From: Photorhabdus asymbiotica
Lineage (GTDB): Bacteria > Pseudomonadota > Gammaproteobacteria > Enterobacterales > Enterobacteriaceae
Assembly (NCBI RefSeq): GCF_003634575.1
Contig: NZ_RBLJ01000005.1
Coordinates: 310,001-374,000 of the forward strand
Direction of reading: 5' to 3'
DNA length: 64,000 nt
Shown in pieces: positions 9,818 through 18,901 of this stretch (its first letter is position 1; every line of letters starts with the position of its first letter). The notes under the pieces were generated by a model that saw only the letters and a list, made by a program, of their open reading frames with translations, was not told the origin of the DNA and did no database searches. The position numbers were made by a program, and so were the translations under genes.

Positions 9818-9906
9818 TCTAACGGAACAATTAATAAATAAGTTTTTATATCCAGTTGTTTTGATGACTGTTTTTCATTCTAGAGTTCATGTAAAGGTAG
9901 ATAACA

Positions 9907-11094
9907 ATGGAACAAACCTGGCGTTGGTTCGGCCCAAATGACCCTGTCTCTTTAGATGATATCCGTCAAGCTGGTGCAACCGGCATCGTTACCGCGTTGC
10001 ATCATATTCCTAACGGACATGTTTGGCATCAAGACGAAATCTTGGCGCGTAAAACCCTTATCGAAAATAAGGGACTTATCTGGTCAGTTGTTGAAAGTAT
10101 ACCTGTCCATGAAGAAATTAAAACCCAGACCGGTCACTATCAACAATGGATTAATAACTATAAAACCTCACTGAAAAATCTGGCAGAATGTGGCATCAAT
10201 ACCGTTTGCTATAATTTTATGCCAGTACTCGATTGGACACGTACCGATCTTGAATACCTGCTCCCTGATGGTTCTAAAGCTCTACGTTTTGATCAAATTG
10301 CCTTTGCTGCATTTGAAATCTATATCCTCAAACGCCCGGGTGCAGAAGCTGATTACACCGTTGAAGAACAAGCTCAGGCAAAAGTCTATTACGACAATAT
10401 GTCTGCTGCTGATATTGAGAAGCTGACTGCTAATATCATTGCCGGTCTGCCAGGGGCCGAAGAGGGCTATACGTTAGCAGAATTTCAGGCGCAATTAGAT
10501 CGCTATCAAGATATTACCCACGATAAACTGCGTGAACATTTGGCTTATTTCCTGCACCAAATTGTTCCTGTATGTGAAGAATATAGTTTACGTCTGGCAA
10601 TTCACCCAGATGATCCACCTCGCCCTATTCTGGGCTTACCACGTATTATTTCCACCATTGAAGATATTGAATGGCTGACAACCATTGAACCAAGCCCGGT
10701 TAACGGCATTACAATGTGCACCGGTTCCTACGGTGTTCGTAGTGATAATGATTTGGTTGAGATGATTAAGCGCTATGGCAACCGCATTTATTTCACTCAC
10801 TTGCGCTCTACCCAACGGGAAGAAAACAGTAAAACTTTCCATGAAGCCGCTCATCTGGCAGGTGATGTAGATATGTATAACGTAATTATGGAAATCCTAC
10901 GTGAAGAATATCGCCGTAAGGCGGCTGGAGATAACCGTTTAATCCCTATGCGCCCTGACCACGGCCATCAAATAATTGATGACCTAAAAAAACAGACTAA
11001 TCCCGGTTATTCCTGTATTGGCCGATTAAAAGGTTTAGCCGAAATTCGTGGGCTGGAATTAGGTTTAAGGCGGGCATTTTTTGAAAACAAATAA
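9907..11094 (+). CDS. uxuA: Mannonate dehydratase
   Basis: UxuA dehydrates D-mannonate to 2-keto-3-deoxygluconate, linking UxuB to KdgK. The 395-residue sequence begins [16 protein letters not shown] and shows the TIM-barrel family motifs [46 protein letters not shown] and [12 protein letters not shown], with metal ligands among the conserved His, Cys and Asp. Length equals that of E. coli UxuA. It lies 89 bases after the regulator and closes the plus-strand half of the glucuronate locus. A hairpin terminator follows. Confidence 0.95.
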   Translation: MEQTWRWFGPNDPVSLDDIRQAGATGIVTALHHIPNGHVWHQDEILARKTLIENKGLIWSVVESIPVHEEIKTQTGHYQQWINNYKTSLKNLAECGINTVCYNFMPVLDWTRTDLEYLLPDGSKALRFDQIAFAAFEIYILKRPGAEADYTVEEQAQAKVYYDNMSAADIEKLTANIIAGLPGAEEGYTLAEFQAQLDRYQDITHDKLREHLAYFLHQIVPVCEEYSLRLAIHPDDPPRPILGLPRIISTIEDIEWLTTIEPSPVNGITMCTGSYGVRSDNDLVEMIKRYGNRIYFTHLRSTQREENSKTFHEAAHLAGDVDMYNVIMEILREEYRRKAAGDNRLIPMRPDHGHQIIDDLKKQTNPGYSCIGRLKGLAEIRGLELGLRRAFFENK

Positions 11095-11122
11095 TTAGTT
11101 TGAATGATTCACTATATTTACT

Positions 11123-11149
11123 AGTAACCCTAAAAAGGGTTACTTTTTA
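11123..11149 (+). terminator. Rho-independent terminator of uxuA
   Basis: AGTAACCC and GGGTTACT form an 8-bp perfect stem with a 6-base loop, followed immediately by a T run. It lies 28 bases after the uxuA stop. Confidence 0.85.
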
Positions 11150-11289
11150 TATTTATCCACATCGATGTGATTATCAGGATGTTGAAATAAAAACTTAATT
11201 TATTATTTTAATTGTTTTTCTAACAGTAGAAAACAGAAAACCTTATCAAGCTCTCTGTTTTTCAATAAATAAGAATAAGTTATACCAAT

Positions 11290-11451
11290 TTATTTTTTAT
11301 TCTCACCAATCGCATAAGTCTTAGATTTATCTTTACCAGATGTCTGTAGGTTACGGCGCGTTTTCAATCCACCTTTCTTCCAATCTGGCCATTGTTCAAC
11401 TATTTTACTCGCTTCACTTAAATAAGCTAAAAACTCCTCTTTCTTAGTCAT
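11290..11451 (-). CDS. Small protein coupled to the dCTP deaminase (53 aa)
   Basis: This short gene encodes 53 residues beginning MTKKEEFLAYLSEASKIVEQ and ending in a basic tail (KDKSKTYAIGENKK). Its ATG overlaps the deaminase TGA by four bases (ATGA), so translation is coupled. The N-terminal half looks helical and contains WPDWKK; the second half is rich in Lys, Arg and Thr. No known domain is recognised. The tight overlap argues for a role in the deaminase system, for example a regulator or cofactor. The known AvcI regulator of AvcD is an RNA, so this protein would be something different. Confidence 0.65.
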   Translation of the reverse strand: MTKKEEFLAYLSEASKIVEQWPDWKKGGLKTRRNLQTSGKDKSKTYAIGENKK

Positions 11452-12899
11452 TTCTTTAACTCCTTTATTAATCTATCTACATTAGCTGCTGATTCGGTTT
11501 CTTTCTCTATATAAGATAATGATAGCATCTTCATTCTGAGTTTTCCATCTCTCCTATCCCAATTAAGAGTTTTACCCTCTTTATTTTTTCTTTTGATTTT
11601 ATAACCTACTCCTAGATTTATAGAGAATAAATTAAAGAAACAACGAGGCCCAACCCCCACAAATGGCTCAAAAATTACTTTATTGTCATCTACCCCAGGA
11701 GTTGAAATAGAATCAGGATGAAAATCAAAGGCTTTACTTTTAGGATAAGGTTCAATATATACAACTCGTTTTATACCACTGGCAACGATATGTTTTGCAC
11801 AATTATGACATGGAAATGTAGTACAATATAATATTCCATTATAAGTACTAATATTACTTCTTGCACATGCTAAGATAGCTTCCATTTCAGCATGCACAAC
11901 CCTCCCATACTCGGTAATATCCTTAATCTTACTTCTCAGAAGATATTCTTTAAATTCTTCCTTTTTTTCATCTTTGACATCTTTAAGTATATCTTCAATA
12001 ATTAATCTTTTCTCTTTCGCATTTGAATCCTCACCTACTTTATAATCTCTACCATTTTTAGCATCTTCAATTTCATCTCCTACATATTCAGGCCAATATA
12101 ATCCTCCGCCAAATTTTGGTACATCGTTAGCCCCAGTTGATATGATATTTTTATTTTTCGTTAATACAGCCCCAACCTGACGGGAAAGATCTCCAGATCG
12201 TAATGAAGCAGAAAAAGCCATGAACATAGCATATTCATCAAAGGTCGGAGTAACATATGGATTACCAAAAATAAGATCCAATATTCTCCATATACTATTG
12301 TCGGCCCTATTTTTATTCCCATCATAACTTATAAAGAAATCTGATAACTCATAAGTATCTCTTGTATGCTGTCCCCACTCATTTCCCTCATTGGAATCAC
12401 GACTAATCAACTCCTTAGCCTTTTCCCTATCAATGCCTTTATCAACAGTAAGATTCTTTAATCTTTGAGACTCACTAGTATATACACCTATCAGGAAAAA
12501 TCCATTCGCATAAATCTCCCTTAATGCATTGACCTCATCTGGATGTTTGAGAGAATTTATAATATATGCTCTCCTAATAGATGGTATTGGTAAGGAATTC
12601 TTCTTCTCTCTTCTTTTATTTATTTCGGCTACCGCAGCCAATGCCAATATAGAGTTATCCTGACTAACCTCTCTTAGATTATTACCCTCTGTCATTAAAC
12701 AACTTATCTTTTCATAATTATCCTTTGTTAAGGGAATATCCCTTAATACTGAGATAATTTCAGAAGATATTCTTACCTCTTGTACATCATACCGGAACGC
12801 ATTAAGTTTCTGTGTTATAGAATCTTTAATTATTTCTAAATCGGTTCCTACAGCACCAACCAGCCCAATAACGACTTCGGAATCAAAATCACAAGGCAT
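11448..12899 (-). CDS. Anti-phage dCTP/dCMP deaminase (AvcD-type)
   Basis: The protein has two parts. The N-terminal half carries an atypical P-loop-like segment (VVIGLVGAVGTDLEIIKDSI), resembling the kinase-like domain of AvcD / anti-phage dCTP deaminases. The C-terminal half is a zinc-dependent cytidine deaminase domain with HAEMEAILAC (His ligand, catalytic Glu) and TTFPCHNCAKH (the two Cys ligands). These defence enzymes deplete dCTP during phage infection. The frame extends to a GTG at 12956, but the ATG at 12899 has GGAGG eight bases upstream, giving 483 residues; the longer 502-residue form remains possible. It forms an operon with the 53-codon gene. Confidence 0.85.
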   Translation of the reverse strand: MPCDFDSEVVIGLVGAVGTDLEIIKDSITQKLNAFRYDVQEVRISSEIISVLRDIPLTKDNYEKISCLMTEGNNLREVSQDNSILALAAVAEINKRREKKNSLPIPSIRRAYIINSLKHPDEVNALREIYANGFFLIGVYTSESQRLKNLTVDKGIDREKAKELISRDSNEGNEWGQHTRDTYELSDFFISYDGNKNRADNSIWRILDLIFGNPYVTPTFDEYAMFMAFSASLRSGDLSRQVGAVLTKNKNIISTGANDVPKFGGGLYWPEYVGDEIEDAKNGRDYKVGEDSNAKEKRLIIEDILKDVKDEKKEEFKEYLLRSKIKDITEYGRVVHAEMEAILACARSNISTYNGILYCTTFPCHNCAKHIVASGIKRVVYIEPYPKSKAFDFHPDSISTPGVDDNKVIFEPFVGVGPRCFFNLFSINLGVGYKIKRKNKEGKTLNWDRRDGKLRMKMLSLSYIEKETESAANVDRLIKELKK

Positions 12900-13340
12900 C
12901 TGGTTATCCTCCGATAAATATGTTTTATTTATATCAATCATGTGAATTATTTCCACCTATTATTGTTTTATCTTATTTATTAAAAATAACAATTAATTAC
13001 AGATAATGATATCTATAGAAAATAAATGATAACATTAAAATAAATATAATTTCGAAACCAAATAAAAATCCATTTAATTACTCTATCCTATATATCCTAG
13101 ACTAAAATATTTTTTCAACATTAAGTTGGAGAAATAGTAATCAATATCACATAATTTATTTTCTATAATAAATTCACACTCCTTTTATTGTGATCAAGAT
13201 TAAACTATATTTCTCAATTATGTATATATCACTATACTATTGTTAGTGGAAATCAAGGTAATTTATTTGGCAATTTTAGATTTCAAGTCACTGAAAATAG
13301 CTCACATAATCATTTAAAGTGCATAAGCTATGTAAAAAAA
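12900..13340. other. AT-rich intergenic region upstream of the deaminase gene
   Basis: No protein gene was found between the deaminase start and the terminator of the first hydrolase gene. In Vibrio the AvcD deaminase is controlled by a small RNA (AvcI) encoded just upstream, so this is where an equivalent RNA would be expected. The sequence is very AT-rich and no AvcI-like structure could be recognised by eye. Confidence 0.4.
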
Positions 13341-13372
13341 CGGCCAGAACATCATCATGATAGTTCTGACCG
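13341..13372 (-). terminator. Terminator of hydrolase copy 1
   Basis: A long imperfect inverted repeat (CGGCCAGAAC ... GTTCTGACCG) is followed on the minus strand by seven T residues, 100 bases after the stop of the first beta-lactamase-fold gene. It belongs to a hairpin family repeated after each paralogue. Confidence 0.75.
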
Positions 13373-13474
13373 AAAATAAATAGATTAGATAGAAAATATC
13401 TTTATGATCTCAACCAAATCTTTTCATCCTACCAGAAAAACACAGTTCTTAATTCCTATTTACAATTCTGTCAA

Positions 13475-15064
13475 TTAAACCGGGACAAACTCTATCTTCC
13501 AACAACGTGAGTCATTGACATAAAGATGAGGTTTATTTGTATCAGAGTCCAATTTAAAATCAATAATCAGCTCTGTAGCCTGAGAAAAATAACTATTCTC
13601 GTAAGCCCATCGTAAGGCTTCTTTTTTTCCGGGCAAGACAACCGCATCGAGATAAAGCTTATCACCGGATGATTCAATATTAATAATCGATTCTGTTTCG
13701 TGATTATAATAGCGACCTGATAATCGCTGAATATCGATATCAGCTTTATCGATCATCTTTTTTAAATAAAAAATGTTGCCATTTTCATCAATCTGTTCCA
13801 ATGCGATAACTTCATTATTGCCAATAACAGCTCTAAATCGGATGTCTCCCCCTTTCTCCTGGAATGTCCCATCAGCATTAAAAATAATCGGATTACCTTT
13901 CTCGAATAAATTACCTAATAAATAGCAATCTTCCTTGGTAATAATATAAGGATAGGGATCTTCTCCTTTAAACATACCGGTGATATCAATATTACTGGTT
14001 CGGCAATGTTCTGGCTCAGTTATATCAGTGTTAAATAATATATTCAGACATTGATTAGTAAATTCAACGGTATTAATACCTGTTGCAGCCGTAATCACGA
14101 TACCTAATTTAATATCAGGTAAAACACAAACCTCAGCTTTAAAACCACCATAAGAACCATCGTGCCGTATTATCTTTTGCCCTTCACGTTGGCTGATCAT
14201 CAAACCGTAAGCATAATTGTTACGATTTCCATTGGTTAAATTTGGTGTACGGGATAAATGAGGCAACATATCCCGAACAATCGATGGTGAATAAAATGCT
14301 TTCATCCAGCGACATAAATCACTTACTGTAGAACGAAGCCCCGCACTACCTATAGTTGAATCGTTGTGATCCGATCTTTTCCATTGTTTTGCATCTTCGT
14401 TATAAACATAACCTATCGCCCGATCATCGATAATCTCAGTAACCTCATCATAGAAAGAAGTATTATTCATCTTTAATGGAATAAAAATATTTTCTTTCGC
14501 ATATTCTCTTAACGATTTACCGGAAACTACTTTGATAATTTCTGCCAGCAAATTATAGCCCGTATTGCTATAACGAAAGCGTTCTCCCGGTGTGAAATTA
14601 AGTGCCTGTTGCCGTTGAATTAGTTTTCTCAATAAACCCATACTGCGGTGGTCAAAATCTGAGTTTTTACCTGCCAAGCCATAAGGGACATATTTATCTC
14701 GTAACCCACTGGTATGATGAATAAGATGCTCAATGGTAATATCAGAGAAACGCGTTGGGAAATAATCCACATATTTCCCAACTTTATCTTTAACGTTGAG
14801 CTTTCCAGCTTTTTCCAGCAAAGCAATACAAAAAGCCGTGAATTGTTTTGAAACACTCGCCATATAGAATTTCGTATTTGGGGTTATCGCAGCAGAATGT
14901 TCAATACTGGCTTGCCCAATATAGCGCTTATAAATGGTTTCATTTTCATGAGTAACAGCAACCGCGAGAGCGCCGCCATTTTTCTTATTTTCAATATCAA
15001 TTAAATTGTCTATTTTCTTCAGAAGAAACTTAATATTATCTCTAGATATCGTTAATGCCATCAT
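13475..15064 (-). CDS. Serine beta-lactamase-fold hydrolase, tandem copy 1
   Basis: This 529-residue protein has an N-terminal class C beta-lactamase / D-aminopeptidase domain (residues about 1-350) and a C-terminal beta-rich, lipocalin-like half. It shows the three active-site elements: SVSK (SxxK nucleophile) in FYMASVSKQFTAF, YSN in FRYSNTGYNLL, and HDG replacing the KTG triad. There is no signal peptide, so it should act in the cytosol. This architecture recalls CubicO-type D-peptidases such as Pab87. The start has AAGGAAA upstream. It is the most divergent downstream member of four paralogues; the substrate is unknown. Confidence 0.82.
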   Translation of the reverse strand: MMALTISRDNIKFLLKKIDNLIDIENKKNGGALAVAVTHENETIYKRYIGQASIEHSAAITPNTKFYMASVSKQFTAFCIALLEKAGKLNVKDKVGKYVDYFPTRFSDITIEHLIHHTSGLRDKYVPYGLAGKNSDFDHRSMGLLRKLIQRQQALNFTPGERFRYSNTGYNLLAEIIKVVSGKSLREYAKENIFIPLKMNNTSFYDEVTEIIDDRAIGYVYNEDAKQWKRSDHNDSTIGSAGLRSTVSDLCRWMKAFYSPSIVRDMLPHLSRTPNLTNGNRNNYAYGLMISQREGQKIIRHDGSYGGFKAEVCVLPDIKLGIVITAATGINTVEFTNQCLNILFNTDITEPEHCRTSNIDITGMFKGEDPYPYIITKEDCYLLGNLFEKGNPIIFNADGTFQEKGGDIRFRAVIGNNEVIALEQIDENGNIFYLKKMIDKADIDIQRLSGRYYNHETESIINIESSGDKLYLDAVVLPGKKEALRWAYENSYFSQATELIIDFKLDSDTNKPHLYVNDSRCWKIEFVPV

Positions 15065-15090
15065 GAATTTCCTTATTTAAGGTTATCGAA

Positions 15091-15121
15091 CAGGCAGAAT
15101 ATAAATCGATCGTTCTGCCTG
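15091..15121 (-). terminator. Hairpin after hydrolase copy 2
   Basis: CAGGCAGAA ... TTCTGCCTG forms a 9-bp perfect stem 83 bases after the stop of copy 2. It has the same sequence family as the hairpins after the other copies and the one at 25403. A strong T run is missing, so termination is likely but not certain. Confidence 0.55.
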
Positions 15122-15203
15122 GAACAAAATGTATCTAATAAAAAAATATCTTTAAACGCTCAATAACATTAATTCTGTTCTGCTAAGGTAATATTATCTC
15201 CTA

Positions 15204-16796
15204 TCAATTAAATTGCACGAGCTCTACATTCCAACAGCGTGAATCATTGATATAGAGACGAGGCTTATTAGTATCAGAATCTAATTCAAAATCAATAATC
15301 AGTTCAGTACTGGGGGAAAAATAACTATTCCCGTAAATCCGCCGTAAGACTTCTTTCTTCCCAGGATAGACAATTCCATCAATATAAATTCCATTGTCAG
15401 AAGAAGAAATAAATAGCATTGCTTCTGCTTCATGACTATAATAACGTCCTGACAATAGCTGAATATCAACACCCCCATCATCAACTCGCTTTTTAAGATA
15501 AAAGATATTGCCATTTTCATCAATCTGCTCCAATGCAATAACACTGTCATTTTCAATGATAGGTCTGAATCGGATTTTACCGCCTTGTTCTTGGAATGTA
15601 CCGTCAGAGTTAAAAATAATCGGGTTACCTTTTTCGAATAAATTACCTAACAAATAAGTATCTTCCTTGGTAATAATATAAGGATAAGGTTCTATTCCTC
15701 GGAAAATACCCGTGATATCGATATCATTGGTTAAGCAATACGGTTCTTCTCGCTCAATATCGGTATGAAACAATATATCAATATGCTGCTCCACCCATCC
15801 AGTAACTTCAGCGCCTGTTGCAGCGGTAATCGCAATACCTAATTTAGCATCCGGTAAAATACAAACATGAGATTTAAACCCAGTATAGGAACCACCGTGT
15901 TGTATTATCTTTTGCCCTTCGCGTTGGCTAATCATCAAACCGTAAGCATAATTGTTACGATTGCCATTGGTTAAATCTGGTGTACGGGATAATTGAGGCA
16001 ATAGATCCTGCACAATGGATGGCGAATAAAAGGCTCTCATCCAACGACACAAATCATTTACCGTAGAATGCAACCCTGAACCACCAACCACCACATCGTT
16101 GAGATCATCTCTTCTCCACTGATGCGACTCTTCGTTATAAGCGTAACCCATCGCTCGATCAGGAATAATCTCAGTGATGTCATCATAGAAAAAGGTATCT
16201 TTCATCTTTAATGGGACGAAAACATTTTCTTCCGCGTATTTCCTTAACGATTTACCCGAAACTACCCTGACTATTTCTGCCAGTAAATTATAGCCCGTAT
16301 TACTATAGAGATAATATTCTCCAGGCGTAAAATTAAGTGCCTGTTGCCGTTGCATCAGTTTTCTCACCAACTCAATATGGCGGTGGTCAAAGTCTGAATT
16401 TTTACCTGCCAGACTATAAAATAAAAACTCATCCCGTAACCCACTGGTATGATGAATAAGATGTTCAATGGTAATATCAGAAAAATGCGCGGGGAAATAA
16501 TCCAAATATTGTCCAACTTTATCCTTAATGCAGAGCTTTCCTTCTTTCTCCAACAGGGCAATACAAAAAGCCGCAAATTGTTTTGAAACACTCGCCAAAT
16601 AGAATTTAGTATTAGGTTTTACAGCTACAGAATGTTCAATATCCGCTTTCCCAATATGGCGCTGATAAATGATTTTATTTCCGTGAGTAACCGCAACCGC
16701 GAGTGCTCCCCCCTTTTTTTTATTCTCAATATTAACCAATTCGTCTATTTTATTGATAAACAACTTAATTTTATCTGTAGATATCGTCGATTCCAT
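15204..16796 (-). CDS. Serine beta-lactamase-fold hydrolase, tandem copy 2
   Basis: This 530-residue paralogue has Ser69-Val-Ser-Lys72 (SxxK), Tyr164-Ser-Asn166 and His300-Gly-Gly302 as the catalytic elements of the beta-lactamase fold, then a C-terminal beta-rich half of about 180 residues. The N-terminus (MESTISTDKIKLFINKIDEL) lacks any export signal. Over roughly the first 290 residues it is almost identical to copy 3, then diverges sharply, which suggests gene conversion or recent duplication. It has AAGGAAAC before the ATG and an ERIC element 40 bases upstream. Cytosolic esterase or D-amino-acid peptidase activity is an inference from the fold. Confidence 0.82.
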   Translation of the reverse strand: MESTISTDKIKLFINKIDELVNIENKKKGGALAVAVTHGNKIIYQRHIGKADIEHSVAVKPNTKFYLASVSKQFAAFCIALLEKEGKLCIKDKVGQYLDYFPAHFSDITIEHLIHHTSGLRDEFLFYSLAGKNSDFDHRHIELVRKLMQRQQALNFTPGEYYLYSNTGYNLLAEIVRVVSGKSLRKYAEENVFVPLKMKDTFFYDDITEIIPDRAMGYAYNEESHQWRRDDLNDVVVGGSGLHSTVNDLCRWMRAFYSPSIVQDLLPQLSRTPDLTNGNRNNYAYGLMISQREGQKIIQHGGSYTGFKSHVCILPDAKLGIAITAATGAEVTGWVEQHIDILFHTDIEREEPYCLTNDIDITGIFRGIEPYPYIITKEDTYLLGNLFEKGNPIIFNSDGTFQEQGGKIRFRPIIENDSVIALEQIDENGNIFYLKKRVDDGGVDIQLLSGRYYSHEAEAMLFISSSDNGIYIDGIVYPGKKEVLRRIYGNSYFSPSTELIIDFELDSDTNKPRLYINDSRCWNVELVQFN

Positions 16797-16836
16797 TATT
16801 AGTTTCCTTATTTAATTTTATACAAACAGGTATATA

Positions 16837-16963
16837 TATACCCTATGGATTTCAAGATTCATCGCGGCGGCAAGGGAGCGAATCCCCGGGAGCATAGCAA
16901 ACTCTGTGACCGGGGTGAGTGAGTGCAGCCAACAAAGAGGCAACTTGAAAGATAACGGGTATA
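16837..16963. repeat. ERIC element 1 (127 bp)
   Basis: This full-length enterobacterial repetitive intergenic consensus element is bounded by TATACCC and GGGTATA and contains the conserved CCCCGGGAGCATAG / GACCGGGGTGAG core. It lies between hydrolase copies 2 and 3. Confidence 0.92.
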
Positions 16964-17004
16964 TGCAATTTGAGCGCCTTACGTATATGCAGGCAGTCCC
17001 GTAA

Positions 17005-17036
17005 GGCAGAACATAAATATTTCAAGAGTATCTGCC
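17005..17036 (-). terminator. Hairpin after hydrolase copy 3
   Basis: GGCAGA ... TCTGCC is a shortened relative of the CAGGCAGAA/TTCTGCCTG hairpin family, 50 bases after the stop of copy 3. The stem is only six pairs, so its activity is uncertain. Confidence 0.4.
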
Positions 17037-17085
17037 ATCCTGCCAGAACAACACAGTTATCAATGTATGTTTACTGTCATCTCAA

Positions 17086-18681
17086 TCAAAACGCGACAAA
17101 TTCTATATTCCAGCAACGACCATTACTGAGATAAAGCTGAGGTTCATTCGTTTCAGGGTCCAATGCAAAATCAATAATAAGCTTTGTGCTAGGAGAAAAA
17201 TAACTATTCCCATAAACCCGATGTAAGACTTCTTTTCTTTCAGGAGAAATAATTGCATCGATATAAAGCTCATCACCAGAAGCTGCAACAGTGAGCACAG
17301 CTTCTGTTTCGTGGTTATAATAATGCCCTAACAGTAGCTGGATATCGGCACCACCATCATCAATCATCTTATCTAAATAAAAAACATTGCCATTTTCATT
17401 AATCTGCTCCAATGCAATAACATTGTCATTTTCAATAACAGGTCTGAACCGAATTTTCCCATCTTCCGCTTGGAATGTACCATCAGAGTTAAAGATAATC
17501 GGGTTACCTTTTTCGAATAAATTACCTAATAAATAGCAATCTTCTTTGGTGATAATATAAGGGTAAGGTTGTAATCCTTTAAAAATACCAGTAATATCGG
17601 CATCACTGGTCCGACAAGGTTGTTTTTCTGGTTTAGTATCATTAGGATTAAATAATACATCAAAACACTGTTGAACAAGTTTAGAGACATTAGTATTCAT
17701 TGCAGAAGTAACAGCAATACCTAATTCAGCATCAGGTAAAATACAAACTTCGGATCTAAAGCCACCATAACCACCATCATGTCGTATTATCTTTTGCCCT
17801 TCACGTTGGTTAATCGCAAAACCGTAAGCATAATTGTTACGATTGCCATTGGTTAAATCTGGCGTACGGGATAATTGAGGCCACAGATCCTGAACAATAG
17901 ATGGCGAATAAAACGCTTTCATCCAGCTACACAAATCATTTACCGTAGAATACAGCCCTGAACCACCAACCACCACATCGTTGAGATCATCTCTTCTCCA
18001 CTGATGCGACTCTTCGTTATAAGCGTAACCCATCGCACGATCAGGAATAATCTCAGTGATATCATCATAGAAAAAGGTATCTTTCATCTTTAATGGAATG
18101 AAAACATTTTCTTCCGCATATTTTCTCAACGATTTACCCGAAACTACGCTGACTATTTCCGCCAGTAAATTATAGCCCGTGTTGCTATAGAGGTAATATT
18201 CCCCTGGAGTGAAGTTCAGTGAATATTGCCGTTGGGTCAGTTTTCTCACCAACTCAATATGGCGGTGGTCAAAGTCTGAATTTTTACCTGCCAGGCTATA
18301 AAGTAAAAATTCATCCCGTAACCCACTGGTATGATGAACAAGATGTTCAATGGTAATATCAGAAAAATGTGCGGGGAAATAATCCAAATATTGTCCAACT
18401 TTATCTTTAACGCAGAGCTTTCCTTCTTTCTCCAACAGGGCAATACAAAAAGCCGCAAATTGTTTTGAAACACTCGCCAAATAGAATTTAGTATTAGGTT
18501 TTACAGCTACAGAATGTTCAATATCCGCTTTCCCAATATGGCGCTGATAAATGATTTTATTTCCGTGAGTAACCGCAACCGCGAGTGCTCCCCCCTTTTT
18601 CTTATTCTCAATATTAATCAATTCGTCTATTTTATTGAGAAACAATTTAATCTTATCTGTCGATATCGTCGATTCCATCAT
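17086..18681 (-). CDS. Serine beta-lactamase-fold hydrolase, tandem copy 3
   Basis: This 531-residue paralogue carries the same elements as copy 2: SVSK, YSN and HDG (IIRHDGGYGGF). Its N-terminal 290 residues are nearly identical to copy 2, whereas the segment around HDGGYGGF resembles copy 1 more than copy 2, giving a mosaic pattern. It has no signal peptide. AAGGAAG precedes the ATG, and a Fur-like box lies about 102 bases upstream. The substrate is unknown; it is not expected to be a true beta-lactamase, because it is cytosolic and has a long C-terminal beta domain. Confidence 0.82.
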   Translation of the reverse strand: MMESTISTDKIKLFLNKIDELINIENKKKGGALAVAVTHGNKIIYQRHIGKADIEHSVAVKPNTKFYLASVSKQFAAFCIALLEKEGKLCVKDKVGQYLDYFPAHFSDITIEHLVHHTSGLRDEFLLYSLAGKNSDFDHRHIELVRKLTQRQYSLNFTPGEYYLYSNTGYNLLAEIVSVVSGKSLRKYAEENVFIPLKMKDTFFYDDITEIIPDRAMGYAYNEESHQWRRDDLNDVVVGGSGLYSTVNDLCSWMKAFYSPSIVQDLWPQLSRTPDLTNGNRNNYAYGFAINQREGQKIIRHDGGYGGFRSEVCILPDAELGIAVTSAMNTNVSKLVQQCFDVLFNPNDTKPEKQPCRTSDADITGIFKGLQPYPYIITKEDCYLLGNLFEKGNPIIFNSDGTFQAEDGKIRFRPVIENDNVIALEQINENGNVFYLDKMIDDGGADIQLLLGHYYNHETEAVLTVAASGDELYIDAIISPERKEVLHRVYGNSYFSPSTKLIIDFALDPETNEPQLYLSNGRCWNIEFVAF

Positions 18682-18782
18682 TAACTTCCTTATTTAAAAT
18701 TATAAAATAGAACATATATATTCAGTTTAATAGCAATACATATGTGGGCAGTACTGTAAGACGTAAACAGGAAATATCCAAG

Positions 18783-18797
18783 TGATAACGATTATCA
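18783..18797. promoter_or_regulatory. Fur-like box upstream of copy 3
   Basis: TGATAACGATTATCA matches the 7-1-7 Fur consensus TGATAATNATTATCA at all but one position. It lies 102 bases upstream of the copy 3 start, inside a promoter-region repeat shared with copy 4. Confidence 0.5.
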
Positions 18798-18852
18798 TTT
18801 AATATGTGAGCGGCAATATAAAGTAACCATGGGAACTGATGCTTACGAAAAA

Positions 18853-18884
18853 CAGGCAGAACATAAATATAATAGTTCTACCTG
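18853..18884 (-). terminator. Hairpin after hydrolase copy 4
   Basis: CAGGCAGAAC ... GTTCTACCTG pairs with one mismatch, 17 bases after the copy 4 stop. It belongs to the shared hairpin family. Confidence 0.55.
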
Positions 18885-18901
18885 ATTTATCACTTTATAA
18901 G

